Positions 46,150-59,347 of a stretch of DNA of 64,000 nucleotides are shown piece after piece. Position 1 is the first letter of the stretch; each line of letters begins with the position of its first letter. The DNA is from Cichorium intybus (taxonomy: Eukaryota; Streptophyta; Magnoliopsida; Asterales; Asteraceae): contig CM042015.1 of NCBI GenBank assembly GCA_023525715.1, forward strand, positions 86,912,250-86,976,249, written 5' to 3'. A model generated the notes under the pieces. The model was given only the letters and a program-made list of their open reading frames with translations, searched no databases and was not told the origin of the DNA. The position numbers and the translations under genes are program-made.

Positions 46150-49100
46150 ATGGCTGAATCAATTCCTGATGATTCATCCAATCTTCTTCCCACGAATCCG
46201 TATTTCATTGCTCCTTCTGATAATCCTAGTTCTGTACTCATTTCTAATGTTTTCAATGGTACTGGATTTAATTCATGGAAACGTTCAATGATCATTTCTC
46301 TTTCCGCCAAAAATAAATTTGGCTTCATTGACGGTACGATTCATCCGCCGATCTCAACTTCACCTTCTTATTCGAACTGGCATCGTGCGAATTCCATGGT
46401 TACTAGTTGGATTCTCAATTCTCTTGATAAAAACATTGCCGAAAGCGTTCTATTTCTTCAGACTGCTCATGCGATCTGGACGGAATTGAATCAACGTTAC
46501 GAACAACCAGATGGTGCATCGATCTATCAAATTCAACAACAATTGTACTCAATTTCTCAAGGTTCCAATGATTTCTCTCTTTATTTCACCAAATTGACGT
46601 AGATATGGGATGAGCTTCGTCTTGTTCAAAACTTTCCACCTTGTTCTTGCGGCACATCTACTGCGTTAGCTAAATTTTTAGACGATCAACGTCTTATTCA
46701 ACTGCTTATGGGATTGAACGATTCCTACAAAGTCCTTCGTGGTCAGATTATCATGATGAAACCTCTACCCTCAATTTCCACAGCGTATTCTCTAATTCTT
46801 CAAGAAGAACGCCAAAGAGGCATCACCGCTACCTCGTTTGTGAATCCTGATGCAATCGCTATGCAAGTTTCGCAAGTCTCACTTGAATCCCCTTCTAATG
46901 CGTCTAAGAAGTCTATCGTCTACAATCACTGTAAGAAATCCGGTCATACCAAAGCTAATTGTTACCGTCTCATTGGATTTCCTGCTAATTTTAAGTTTAA
47001 AAAGTCCAAACGAGAAGATCCAAAATCAACTGTTCAAAATGTTACTAATCTTCAAACTCCTTCAATCTCTCCTGAACAATATGAACAGTTGATATCTCTC
47101 CTTAACACAAATTCAAATAGTTCACATGCTAATGCTTCGATAACCACAGGATCTATGATTGATGAAGGTATTACTCAATCTCATAAACGTTCTGCTTTTA
47201 ACGTTCTTAAATCTGCTCATCTCTTACATGAATACTATTCTTGGATCATTGATTCTGGTGCTAATGATCATATGTGTTCTAACAAATCCTTGTTTCTTTC
47301 ATTAATAAAACTCCATCAGCCACATCTAATTGGTCTTCCTAACGGTCAAACCACTTCTATTTCATTCATTGGTGATGTACAAATCCATGATCCACTAATT
47401 CTTCGAGGTGTTCTATATGTTCCTTCCTTCAAATATAATCTTCTATCTGTTGCCAAGCTTACTAATCAGTTTAAAACATTTGTTCTGTTTACTGATAAAG
47501 CTTGCATGCTGCAGGACCCTTCATTGAAGGATAAACTTGCTCTTGGTGTTCTTGGGATAAGAATCAACGATTTGTACGTTTTCGATCATCGTGTTATAAA
47601 AACAAGTCTATCTTTTAGTTTTTCTGTATTCAACTACCAACATAAAGTTCAAACTTTTGTATCTCATGTTCATTCAAATACTTTGTTATGGCATAGACGT
47701 CTTGGACATACACCAATACATAAACTTCATGTTCTTTCTCTTATTCCTTCATCAAATAATGCTAGTTCTAATTCTCCATGTTTTGTTTGTTCTCAAGCCA
47801 AACAACATCGATCTCCTTTTCCAAAAAGTATTTCAGTTTCTAAAGAACCTTTTGATTTAGTTCACATTGATGTATGGGGACCATACAAAAGTTTTACTCA
47901 CGATGGTTACAAATTTTTTATTACCATTGTTGATGACTTTAGCCGTCATACTTGGGTCCACTTATTAAAACATAAATGCTATGCATTCTCTCTAATCAAG
48001 GCTTTTATATCCCTTGTTCAAACTCAGTTTAATAAAGTCATCAAAGTTATTTGATCCGATAACGCTTACGAGCTAGGATCAAGTAACGAAGGCATTGCTT
48101 ATTATCAATCCCTTGGCATCATACATCAAAAATCCACACCATATACGCCCCAGCAAAACGACATTGTCGAACGTAAACATCGACATATTCTTGAGACTGC
48201 TCGTGCCTTGTACTTTCAATCTGGTGTTGGAGCTTCCTTTTGGGGTGAATGTGTTAAGACTGCTGTCCACTTGATCAATCGTCTTCCCTCCAAACCTCTT
48301 CATAATCGAGCACCATATACTCTTTTGTTCAAATCAAATGCTGATTTGTCCTATTTAAAAGCGTTTGGTTGTCTTTGCTTTGTAGCTACACCAACTCTTC
48401 ATAGAGATAAGTTCATGACTCGATCTCATCCTTGTATTTTTCTAGGCTATCCTTTTGGAAAAAAAGCCTACAAGGTGTTCGATTTAGTCACTAAACGTTT
48501 TTGTATTACACGAGATATTCAATTTCATGAAGATATATTTCCACTACATTCCCTCAAAAATATTTCTCTTAACACTGAATCTTCTTCATATATTCCCCTT
48601 AATTCCATTGAACAACCTCTTTATCCTCCTAATAACATTCCTCAACCTCTCCCTCCACCTGTTGAACCAATCCCTCCTGTTCAACTAATACCTCCACGTC
48701 GTACTTCTCGAACTCGAACCATTCCTACTCATTTGCGTGACTATGTTTGCAGTCATGCTAATTCCTCCTTATCTTTGCATACCTGCAATCATACGATAAC
48801 AAATTTTGTATTCCTTCTATTCTTCGCTCTTGTTCTACTCTTGCCAATCATACTTTTGCTTTCACCACATCCAACATACATTCTGAACCGGCATTCTATC
48901 ATCAAGCTAAAGACGATCCAGCATGGGAACAAGCTATGGCTAAGGAAATCGAGGCACTAGTTGCAAATCAGACATGGGATATTGTAAAGTTACCCATAGG
49001 AAAGAAACCCATATCATGTAGGTGTGTTTACAAAATTAAACATCGAGCTGATATATCAATTAAGCGATATAAAGCTCGCTTCGTAACCAAAGGATTCACT

Positions 49101-50417
49101 CAAAAGGAAGGCATCGATTACCACGAAACATTTTCTCCTGTCGTCAAGTTCAATACAATTCGATGTTTAGTTTCATTAGCTGTTAAACGTGGCTGGGTAA
49201 TTCAACAATTGGATGTTAATAATGCATTTCTACATGGTGACCTGCACGAGGAAGTTTATATGAAGGTCCCACCTGGATTTCAAGTTGATTCCCCTTCTTT
49301 TGTATGCAAACTCAAAAAGTCATTGTACGGTTTAAAGCAAGCATCTCGGCAATGGTACTCTAAACTATCTCAAGCTTTACGAATCAAAGGTTATGATCTT
49401 TCTCCTAGTGATCATTCACTATTCCTTAAACGAACCAATGATTCTATTGTCATTGTCGCAATATACGTGGATGATATATTAGTGACTGGCAATGATACAC
49501 ATGAGATTTCTATCCTAAAAAGCTATTTAGACAATCGATTTCAAATTAAAGATTTGGGTCCTTTTCATTTCTTTCTTGGACTTGAATTCAACACAATTTC
49601 TGACGGTATGATAATTCAACAACAAAAATTCATCAAGGATTTGTTAGCCCTATATTTTATGGAAAATTGTTCTACAGTTTCCTCTCCACTACCGGTTGAT
49701 CTTCAACCTTTATTAAAAACCACGAATAAACTTTCAGATCCTACTTCATTTCGTCAACTCATTGGCAAACTAAACTTCCTTTTACACACTAGACCTGATC
49801 TTTCATATGCCGTTCAATTTCTAAGTCAATTTAACCAACAACCATGCCAAGAACATTTTGATGCTGCTATTCATGTACTGAAATATCTCAAAGGAACTGT
49901 TCACCATGGTTTATTCTTTAATAAAAAGTCCACCTTTAAAGTCGAAGCATTTTGTGACAGTGATTGGGTTGCATGTCCTGTGACACGAAGATCAGTCAGT
50001 GGATATTTCATCTTATTTGGTGATTCTACCATTTCCTGGAAATCCAAGAAACAATTAACCGTATCCCTTTCTTCAGTTGAGGCCGAATACCGGTCAATGA
50101 GACGAGTCTGTGCTGAATTATCTTGGTTAAACAGACTTTTACATGAATTTGGTGTTAATGATGTTACTCCTATATCGCTTAAATGTGACAACCAGGCAGC
50201 AATATACATTGCAAAGAATCCTGTTTTTCACGAACGAACCAAACACATCGAGCTTGACTGTCATTTCGTTCGGGAAAAGCTTCAAAGTGGACTCATTTCT
50301 TTGTTTCATGTCTCTACCAAAGATCAACTTGCAGATGCTCTTACTAATCCTTTACATGGCTTTCATCATCGTCAAGCTATATCCAATCTGGGTTTACTGC
50401 CGTACCCTCCAGCTTGA
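46150..50417 (+). pseudogene. Copia gag-pol polyprotein with two stops and one frameshift
   Basis: Start ATG 46150 (MAESIPDDSS). Gag: FNGTGFNSWKRSMIISLSAK (UBN2-type); CCHC knuckle-like YNHCKKSGHTKANCYRLIG (about 46920-46977). Protease: WIIDSGANDHMCS (about 47243). Integrase: zinc finger LWHRRLGHTPIHKLH..C..C (about 47686-47810), catalytic D in DVWGPYKSF, second D at the SDNA motif (about 48055), E in NDIVERKHRH (about 48160). RT: FVTKGFTQKEGIDYHETFSP, LDVNNAFLHGDLHEEVYMK and the active site YVDDILVTGN (about 49468-49497). RNase H: CDSDWVACPVTRRSVSGY, SSVEAEYRSM. Ends at TGA 50415-50417. Stops: TAG at 46600 and TGA at 48053, both explicable by single transitions; a one-base frameshift near 48810. 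Codon context otherwise intact, so inactivation is recent. Confidence 0.93.
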
Positions 50418-50429
50418 GGGGGGGGGGGG

Positions 50430-50601
50430 TGTTAGTTTAGTTAGTTTTCATACAAGGGCATTAATGTAATTTACTTAGCTTTCTGTTATTTCAGTTATTT
50501 AGTTAGATGTGTTCATGTATGTATATATATGTAATCGTCTTCTTCAGTTGAATGCTAATGAGAAACAGAAAATCTTTCAATCTCTTTGTCAAATTACAAC
50601 A
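50430..50601 (+). repeat. 3' LTR of the copia element
   Basis: 172 bp, directly after the polypurine tract AGCTTGAGGGGGGGGGG. Confidence 0.95.
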
Positions 50602-50606
50602 GAGTG

Positions 50607-52356
50607 TGATGAAGAAATTGAAAATACGCAAACCAAATTGTTTGTTTAGTTTTTTTTTTTTGGAAAATGATTGTAGGGGTACTTTTCTCGGTGTAGTTCT
50701 TTTTATCAATGGGTGATTTTTGTTAATATTAGAATTCGACTTTAAATTGGATTATTATTTGATAATGACATTAGATTACGTAGAATTCGTATCCCATGCA
50801 TGAAACCAAAGAAGGTATAGGATGAAAATCGCAATTGAACGATTGACAGAATGCTTGATTGAAACTAGGATAAATCTAAACAATAAACCATCAGAATCTA
50901 ATTTTCGAACCTCTCAACATGCGAGAACACAAGAAAAATTCAGAGACAATTCACGGAAATATCACATGGCCAAAAATTTATAGGACAAGACAAGCGTAAT
51001 GGCTAAAAACCCAGTATAACATTCTGGATTCTCCACAAACTAAGAGAGATATTGTTAAGTGCGCGGTGCCCTGTTGTTTGGTGCATTTCTTGTCATTGTA
51101 ATGGACTAATGGCTGATAATATGCATTAAAGACCTAGATTGTGAGTGATGGAATGCTGCGATTAAAAGCAGTTGAAATGTTATAAATATATCCTCAGCCA
51201 CTTGCAAAAACTTGACAAATGATAGCGTAAAAAGGTCCTTTCTGCACATCCAATCTGATGGGCGATGCCTAGTTTATGGAGACAAATGTACCATTCTTGC
51301 ATCAAATGACTAGTTTTGGGTCCAGCAAGTTGTGGTGTACGAAGTGTATATATGCATATCACATAAAATGACAAGGGAAACTTTATGCACCATTGTCTTT
51401 TTGTGAAACAAGCTTTACTCTATGATTCCACCTTCTGTTTTTCTACTAATGTTGATCATGAGCGAAAATGTTTGCAACGTAAATTGTTAAAGTTGCATAA
51501 GGTCCGGTTTAAAAGTTAACAACATAATTTCCGTTCAATATCCTCATCAACAATTATAAGTAAAATTGTGTAAACATAGATAGTTGAGAGCAAGTAAGCT
51601 CTCCTGGCATCACGCATCACGTGTGATGCTGAGGTGGAGCACCATCACCACGTGAACACGACCCCCTACATTGCGTGGCTGAGGTGACATGGAGCATTGT
51701 GAACATGTTCATGTTATTAGTAAATGAATGGTATAAGTTGTTTTCAGTTTTATATAATTTTGAATGGCAAATCATAGACATCATTTTAAAAATATTCTCC
51801 TTTTCATCACTAACAAGAAAATATACTTTTTCCATATTATCCTCAACGATTTGGTATAAGGACGTTGATGAATCAAGTGAATAGCTCTATTCGTGTTTCT
51901 GTCGTTTCTTATATAACCAATGCAAATAATGGAAAATGGACTATACAAACGAAGTACTTGTAGATCTTACGAAGACTGAATTGATGTCAATATATGATAA
52001 AAGTCAAGTAGAGGTGAATATGGTACGATGCAAATTTTTTTTTCTTCAAATCATATGTCTTACTAATTATAATTGGTAAACATTTTTTTGCTACCAGAAC
52101 CGTACCGGTTATACTTGGTACTAGTTTGTTTGGTTATCAACATTTTTGGTTGGTACAAATTGGTAGTGGTGTATACCAACAAATTAGTTAAGTAATTATT
52201 TTACTTTATTAAAGAATTTTATTAAGGTAACATTATAGTAACTTTTTAATTTTTGAACTTAATATGGTAATAACTATTGACTAATGTGACTAAATGAGTA
52301 ATATTTATTCAATTAAAGTTATAAACATTAAATCACCTAAAGGTGAACTTTATTTC

Positions 52357-52434
<78 letters not shown>

Positions 52435-52732
52435 ATTGGTTGGTACGGTATTAAATTGATATTTCAAATTCTATACCGTTAACATACCATGATTACTAAT
52501 TGGTACGATACTACCAACCAAAAATGTTAGCTATCAAATATATTGACTACCATATTTATTGGTTCAGTTGATAACATGTTAGTTGGTTTTCCGTGGTACA
52601 TATTTGACAGTCATATCATAAAGGGTGTCTGTTCAATTTAAATGTCATTCGGAAAAAAACTGTCTAAAATAATTATTGATGTCTTTGATTTTAAAAAGCG
52701 AAAGCCAATAAATAATACCAATAAACACAGCG

Positions 52733-52809
<77 letters not shown>

Positions 52810-53102
52810 AAGTAAAATGAGATCCTTTTCAAAGGGAAATATGATTTATTGTATGTGAAGATAAGGACAATTTTGGAAAATTGAATATGAAATCATGGTT
52901 AATACACAAAATATCTATTTTCTATCTTACCTCATAATGATATTTTGTTAGTATTAAAGAAACAAACATATATATGAACTCATTAAGTTTTCTATATATT
53001 AAGTTCATTTAGTCGGAAAAAAACCACATTATTTAATTTACAAATCAAAATAACCCTCATTCTATTAATGTTGTTGTTTAACCCGTTGGTACCTATGACT
53101 TA
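50607..53102. other. Intergenic sequence with a probable hAT-like repeat
   Basis: No gene recognised. Between about 52010 and 52600 the words GGTTATCAACATTTTTGGTTGGTA and TACCAACCAAAAATGTTAGCTATC form an imperfect inverted pair around an (AT)n tract (52361-52431), suggesting a MITE whose ends I could not fix. Another (AT)n is at 52737-52802. A patch at 51600-51690 repeats GATGCTGAGGTGGAGC-like and GTGGCTGAGGTGACATGG words. Confidence 0.45.
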
Positions 53103-53105
53103 TAA

Positions 53106-53383
53106 GGCTGTACGGTGTAACCTTCTTTCATCTCTCACTTTTTTCTGCGATATCACCATCTAGTCAGTATCCTTACTTTTGTCTTCACTCCTGTAAATGG
53201 TTACCTCTCACTTCATATCACTTTTGGTATAGGTAATATGCACAGTGTACATTCAATATGCTTATACTTTTTTCCACGCACAATGAAAACCCCCTATTGA
53301 GAGGAAAAGTGAGGAGACTGCTACGGGGCGGTGTTCCATGCAAAGAAAAAAGGTTTCCTCTCATCCTCCCACACCGGATAGCC
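53106..53383. mobile_element. Tourist-like MITE (PIF/Harbinger), TSD TAA
   Basis: 278 bp with 13-bp terminal inverted repeats GGCTGTACGGTGT (53106-53118) and ACACCGGATAGCC (53371-53383), 11 of 13 matching, and TAA on both sides (53103-53105 and 53384-53386). Short internal parts near the ends are also inverted. Non-coding. Confidence 0.7.
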
Positions 53384-53386
53384 TAA

Positions 53387-54544
53387 GGTAAAATGGTGCC
53401 TACTTTTTTATATATCCAATATTAGGACAATATATCACTTTTCTCATAACACATGTTGAGCATTCACAAATACGTCTTTTTTATTGTTCTTTATTGTTTT
53501 TTGTATTTTTTTCTCAATCTCAATCAATGAACTTTTGTCCCATCCTTTTTTCATATGCTCCATCTTTATTTTGGATTCTATATTTGGTTTCCTTTTTTGC
53601 ATTTGAATCAAGATAGTGGTTGATTTTTGTGGGAAAGTAATCACGTATTACATGCTAATACTATTAATCCAATAATTTGAAGAACAGTATTTCTCCTTTA
53701 TTATCGCTCACATCGTAATCAATTTTCACATTACTTTTACCCTTTCGAGTCCTGATGCTGACCTCTCAATTTTTACTAAAAATTAACATAATTTTTTCGG
53801 TGCAAGCTATTAATTACACTACTCCTGTATGTTGGATTGCCCACAAACATATACATTAGATATTTTGGTGTTTGACGCGGAATTAAAAGGAACCGAAAAC
53901 GAGTTGTTAACACAACAAAGAAAAAGTCAGCGGTATACGCACAGAGTGTGAGCAACACTCACCTCACATATCTAATCCTAATTCCCATTGTCCTCTTAGT
54001 GTATGTGATGCAATATAACCATTATGGGCCAAAAGCTCTCATATTTTATCAAACCAAATAAAGAAAGTTGTAATAAATAGTGATATTTTGTGTTGGTCTT
54101 ATCATAGAGGAAAATATTGTTTTCCAATGTCATACGGAATCATCGCTGTCCAATTCTAATTAGCTATAAGATTTTGTTGATTTATCTACTACCTCATCTT
54201 GTTTAATCTATTTGATCGTCATTGCCTATACTTGCACTTTTTAAGCTATAAAAAGAAGAATGAGTTTATACAATTAGGATGGCGTCCAAGGTATTAAAAC
54301 ATAAAAATAAAACCAGCTAACATGCACATAGACTTTCAATTGTAATTTAAGAAAGATCTGTACAAGAAAATTAGTTATTAAGAACATATCCGACAAGTAA
54401 CAGGTTCCAGTCCAATCGTTAATCAATCAATAGATAATAGGAGTGAGAATTAGTTCCGTTTATGGTTTTTTGGGTTTCCTATGTTTGAAAATCTTTTTGG
54501 TTGAAACCAAAAAACGAATCAAGCTAATTCAAGGAAAGTCAGAC
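53387..54544. other. Intergenic, nothing recognised
   Basis: AT-rich DNA; the ORFs are short and without domains. Confidence 0.5.
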
Positions 54545-56034
54545 TAAATTGAAAACCCAATTTTAATGTCATAATAAGTTAAAGAACTATTAAAAATGTT
54601 AAAAAACTAAACTAAAAAGCGTTATCAAAAGATAATGAACTATTTAAAGTGTTCAAAAAATATCATTGTCGTCTCCTATAGCAGGTTTAACATGTCAAAA
54701 TTTTGGTTAATGTCATAAATGGGTAACGAACTATTTAAAATGTTCAAAAAACAACCATAAACTAAAAAATATGTTATCAAAAGGTAACGAACTATTTAAA
54801 ATGTTCAAAAAATACCTTGTAACAAGTTTAACAATTTTTTTTTTTTCAAATCTGGAGCATTCTCTCAAAACCACATCGAAAGCTAGAATGTTTGTTCGTA
54901 CACTCGTAAATTTGGAACATTTGAAAGAAATGACATGTACCACCTCTATATTAAGATTCGACTGAAAATACTAAAGCCGGAAAGAATCTTACAATTACGA
55001 ACTTGGTCCTTCTGGACATTGATGTTTTTCAATACATTCCTTATCGAAATAAATCCTCTGAGTACAACTTCATGTTCTCTTCCATTAGCAACACGAATAA
55101 TTTTCTAACTACAAATTGCATGTTCTCCATAATTTCATCAATCACACTTTGATTTATTATTTGACAGGTTGGTCTCTATGTCAAATTGTGTCAATTTCAT
55201 CAAGTAATGATAAATAAATAATATAATTCAGAAGGTTTGTCTCTATGTCAAATTGTGTCAATTTCATCAAGTAATGATAAATAAATAATATAATTCAGAA
55301 AGTCGATATGAACCTGGAAAACACTCATAATATATTGGACAAGTATTATATTATTGTGCCAATTTGCTCGACTATGAAGTGTCTATCTTATAAATGTTGT
55401 TGACAAGTGGTATGGCATTTCAAATGTATTGTTATTGTTAGATATCCATTTTGTAGAAATATGATTTGCAAGATCATATATTATTATGACCAATTGTTTC
55501 AAAATTCTAGTTAGATAAAACTTATATAAGGCTTTTCTTTGGATCTATACACTCCAAAGTACACTTCCAGCCCCAAATTATATTTTAATTTTTCATAAGA
55601 TCATTTTCATAAACACCCTTCCTAATTATAACACTATATGATCGTTTAAATCATTTTTAAATGATATAATATTCTAACCATACCATTATATTTGATTCTT
55701 TATTCATTTTATGGGTGGATGAAAAGATACAAAAATATCTAAAATAAATTGTTGCTATAGAAGGTTACAATGGTATTTTTTAACACTTTAAATAGTTTGT
55801 TACATTTCAATAATATTTATTTAGTTCACATGTGTTTTCTAAACTTTTTAAATAGTTTGTTATCTAATTTTGATGTTAACACAAATTTTGACCTCTGTAA
55901 CATGATATAAGAGGTCACCAAGTTATTTGTTTGAACACTTTAAATAATTCGTTACCTTTCGATAATTTTTTTTAGTTAATAGTTGTTTTTTTAACATTAT
56001 AAATACTTTGTTCTCAATTATGACATTAACCCAA
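54545..56034. mobile_element. Foldback element with tandemly repeated arms
   Basis: The left arm (about 54545-54837) and right arm (about 55768-56034) are reverse complements. Each arm repeats GAACTATTTAAAATGTTCAAAA or its complement TTTGAACACTTTAAATAATTC three times. The centre has a 67-bp tandem duplication and no coding sequence. Confidence 0.7.
55167..55300 (+). repeat. 67-bp tandem duplication
   Basis: Units 55167-55233 and 55234-55300 differ at about one base, so the duplication is recent. Confidence 0.95.
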
Positions 56035-56324
56035 AAATCCAAAGTTCTGATTTTACAAATATAAAATCCAAAGTGTCAAATATAAATTTTCAAAGATTCA
56101 AACATCTTCATATAAAACATAAATGCTTGAACACAACGGAAATGAAGAATGGCATAAATGACTTTTGGGATTTAAATTTCAAATATGTTATCAAAATTTT
56201 TATTTAATTTTAAATGTATAAAAAATATAATATATAATTAATGAAAATGTAGATTAGTTTAAATTCGGCATAAACCAAAATTATATTTAATCTAAGAATA
56301 TTTAAATGGTATAATTATTTCTTA

Positions 56325-56870
56325 GGGTGAGGATAAACCGAACCGTAAAATGAAAAACCGTAAAAAATCGAAACCGCAACCGATGATGTGGTTTTTTATT
56401 TTATAAATTCCGGTTATTTGTTACGTGGTGCGGTTTTGAGTTACATATTTCACCGAAAAAACCGCACTGCACCATTCGTAAAAAACCGCATATCATAAAT
56501 TACACCGCAAAACCGCAACTTATGATTTTTTAAATACTTATATAATATTACTTATTTAAATTTATAAAATATATTATTATTTTTATGTTTTTTTTTCAAA
56601 TATGTTTTAACCACAATCTTGATTTTTTTAGCATTTCAGCCACTTATACGCCACAAATTCGTTTTATTGTATTTAATCTATTGCGGTTTATAAACCGAAG
56701 CGAAGCATATAAACACCGAACCGCACTTAAAATCGCAAACCACACCAAATAAAAAAAATCTAATGTGCGGTTTTAACAATCTAAAAACCGATCTATGTGA
56801 TTTTTGGTGTGGTTTTGGCAAAAAAAACGGCACCAAACCGCATCACGATGTGATTTTATCAGATATGTAT
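56325..56870. repeat. AACCGCA-rich dispersed repeat
   Basis: Many copies of AACCGCA, TGCGGTTTT and AAACCGAACCGC in both orientations, as at 1220-1970. Probably a hAT-type MITE; ends not resolved. Confidence 0.45.
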
Positions 56871-56974
56871 ATATCGTCTGAATCTTTTTGATATTTTTAC
56901 AAAACAACAAAGACTTTTATAAGAATTTGATCCCATTTTAGATACCGCAAATGACTTAAAATGGTAACAAAGTT

Positions 56975-57235
56975 TTCAAATGACAAAATTGCAAAAAATG
57001 GTCCCTGTTGTTTGCTGTTTTTTGTGGCTCTGGTCAAAACCTTTGCATTTTTATATAGATGGTCCTTTTTTAGAGGTTTCTTTGTGGATTTGGTCCATGT
57101 CCAAATTAAAATGTCCATTTTACCCTTTTAATTTCTTTTTTTTCCCAACAAAAATGCAAAGTTTTGAACCAGAACCACAAAAAATAGCAAACCACAAGTA
57201 CCATTTTTACAGTTTTGTCTTTTCAAATTGTACAA
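56975..57235. repeat. Short foldback repeat
   Basis: Arms 56983-57056 and 57150-57222 are reverse complements: TGGTCCCTGTTGTTTGCTG against CAAACCACAAGTACCA, and TTTTGTGGCTCTGGTCAAAAC against TTTTGAACCAGAACCACAAAA. Confidence 0.75.
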
Positions 57236-57427
57236 AAATTACAATTCATTTTTATTAAGCAAAAAAAATACCATCTAATATTTGCTTTGTACAGAACACC
57301 ATCAGAGTCTACATATTGTTTAAAAAAAAGACCAAATGGGTAAAATAAGATCTTAGAGTAAATTACAATTTTGATCCATGTGGTTTACGCTAAATTACAG
57401 TTTTGACCATAGTTTTGAAAATCTTGC

Positions 57428-58262
57428 AATATTGGTCCTCATGGTTGGCAAAATCTATTAGTTTTGACCATAGTTTTAACATATTTTTTATTTTTCTTTT
57501 CATCCTTTTTCTATATTTTAATAATATACCCAACGATACCCCACACTCCACACATATATATACACACACACATGCACACACACACACATACACACATACA
57601 CACACACACACACTCTCTCTCTCTCTCTCTCTCTCTCTTTCCATTCTTCTCACATCGTCATTTCAACAAGTAAAGAAAACCATTCGCCTCTCGTTTGGCG
57701 CATTTCATAGACTATCACCTCCCTCGTTCAACCAACAGCTCACACCCACTTGTCCCCACCAATAACCCACCTTTATCACCTAGCTCCTAATGATAGCAAC
57801 AGCACCACCATAACGCCCTAATCTCCAACTTCAATCAAGCATACCCTTTTTTTAATCAGGAGAGAATTTCATTGGAAATGGTAATGAAAGCATACCAGGG
57901 GCATAATTGTTTGGTTTTTTGATACATAATTTTTTTCTCTACAATAAGGCACTAGTTTGGCTTCCAGGAACAAGCTTCAAGAGCTCTATTTCATCATCGT
58001 GGAGGTTGAAATTTCACGAGGCACCGATACGAGGGGTATAAGAGAGAGAGAGAGAGAGAGAAAGAAAGAGAGCGAGTGAGAGAGAGATAGATGGTGGGGT
58101 GTGGGGTAGGGTGGGTGGGTTTTTTTCATTTATTATTATTATAATTTAGAAAATAGATAAAAAGAAAATTAAAAAAATACATTAAAAAGGTTAAACTTGT
58201 CTTTTTGTATGCACCAGGGGCAGAAACTGATATATGTTGTCAACCATGAGGTAGACAAATGT
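57428..58262. repeat. Foldback element with CT/GA microsatellites
   Basis: Arms about 57428-57560 and 58090-58262 are inverted: CTCATGGTTGGCAAAAT against TTGTCAACCATGAGG, and ACCCCACACTCCAC against GTGGGGTGTGGGG. Inside lie (AC)n and (CT)n at 57552-57638 and (GA)n at 58030-58088, themselves in inverted positions. Confidence 0.7.
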
Positions 58263-58548
58263 GAGAAAAAAGAGGGAAGTTGAATAGACAAATTGTTAAC
58301 CTTTGATCTATGAAGGAATCAAGAAATTGTTGAAAATATTTGCTAATTAGGCATCTTAACTCTCAAGTCTTAACAATTAGAAATTTGCATTTGTAAAAAT
58401 ATACGAATCATGCTAAACGTTTCAAAATTTGCGTTTCAGATAAGTCGAATTTTTATGATTTTTGTTTGTGCTATTGTATAATTGTTTTACACCTCAACAA
58501 TTATTTTTTTAGGTTAGTGAGTTTTGGTAATTTTTTTAACTATATAAG

Positions 58549-59332
58549 TGTTATGAGGGGTCTTTTATTTTCTTTCGTCCCAGACCCAAAATATGTTTGG
58601 ACCTGTCTTGTGTGTACATGAGAGAAATGAGAGAAAGGAAAACAAAATAGGAAGTAGTCACCTATAAAGCCCTTGACCAGTGAAGTTTTTAAGGTTTTGA
58701 AGGAAGAGAAAGGAGATAAGGAGCTAAGAAGGCTTGGGTGAAGCTTGGAATCTGATTTCTCATCTTGTTGGACCCTTGAAGCTCAGGGACGACTTTTACC
58801 GACTTTCCTTTTAATTACTTGTAGCTACGGGTCAAGTGAGTCTTCTCACTTTCTTGTTATTGATCTATATGATGATATGGAATTGGGCAAGACCAGGAAG
58901 AAACCCGTGAGCCAACGAAATTGGACAAGACCGGGAAGAAACCCGTGAGTCATGGAATTGGACAAGACCGGGAAGAAACCCGTGAGTCAAGGAATGGAAT
59001 GTTACAATGACAAGATCGGGGCAAGCTCGTGAGTCAATAAATGAAATGTTAATGTAATTGTAAATGATATGGAAACCTGGAAAACTCACTAAGCAATATG
59101 CTTACGGTTTTATGTTTAAACGTTTCATGTACTTCGGGAGATCGCGGAAAGGGTCCGGCTTGACTACATGAAGCCTATCTTACATTTTGCCTTCCGTTGT
59201 TATTGTTATCTTTTTATGTTTGAATGATATGTTTTATGGAAGTAATGTTTTGGGAGTTTTATTTATATATGAAACTTGGTAACTTTGTTTTTAAAAGAAA
59301 AATTTTTAGACTTGAATTTATGGGATGTTACA
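58549..59332 (+). repeat. 5' LTR of the gypsy element (start approximate)
   Basis: TATA-like CACCTATAAAGCCC at about 58660 and an internal tandem array at 58880-59038; ends TTACA at 59332. Confidence 0.65.
58880..59038 (+). repeat. Tandem array of about 37-bp units in the gypsy LTR
   Basis: Three regular units (GAATTGGACAAGACCGGGAA, GAAACCCGTGAGTC) and a fourth, diverged one (CAAGATCGGGGCAAGCTCGTGAGTC). Each regular unit contains CGGG-AAGAAA-CCCG, a short stem-loop. Confidence 0.9.
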
Positions 59333-59334
59333 GT

Positions 59335-59347
59335 TGGTATCAGAGCC
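59335..59347 (+). other. Primer-binding site, initiator tRNA-Met type
   Basis: TGGTATCAGAGCC two bases after the LTR end. Confidence 0.93.

Larger units (their letters stand above)
45915..50601 (+). mobile_element. Nearly complete Ty1/copia element (4687 bp), TSD GAGTG
   Basis: Two 172-bp LTRs (45915-46086 and 50430-50601), both TGTTAGTTTAG...AATTACAACA, differ at three sites by eye; GAGTG lies on both sides (45910-45914 and 50602-50606). PBS TGGTATCAGA follows the left LTR directly (46087) and a G-run polypurine tract (50416-50429) precedes the right one. Gag-pol order Gag-PR-IN-RT-RH is that of copia; the very short LTRs suggest the Ale lineage. Two premature stops and one frameshift make it non-autonomous. 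Confidence 0.95.

Noticed and set aside
57403..57765. 120-codon ORF across (AC)n/(CT)n
   Set aside because: Low-complexity translation (HTHTHT, SLSLSL) of microsatellites in a foldback repeat.
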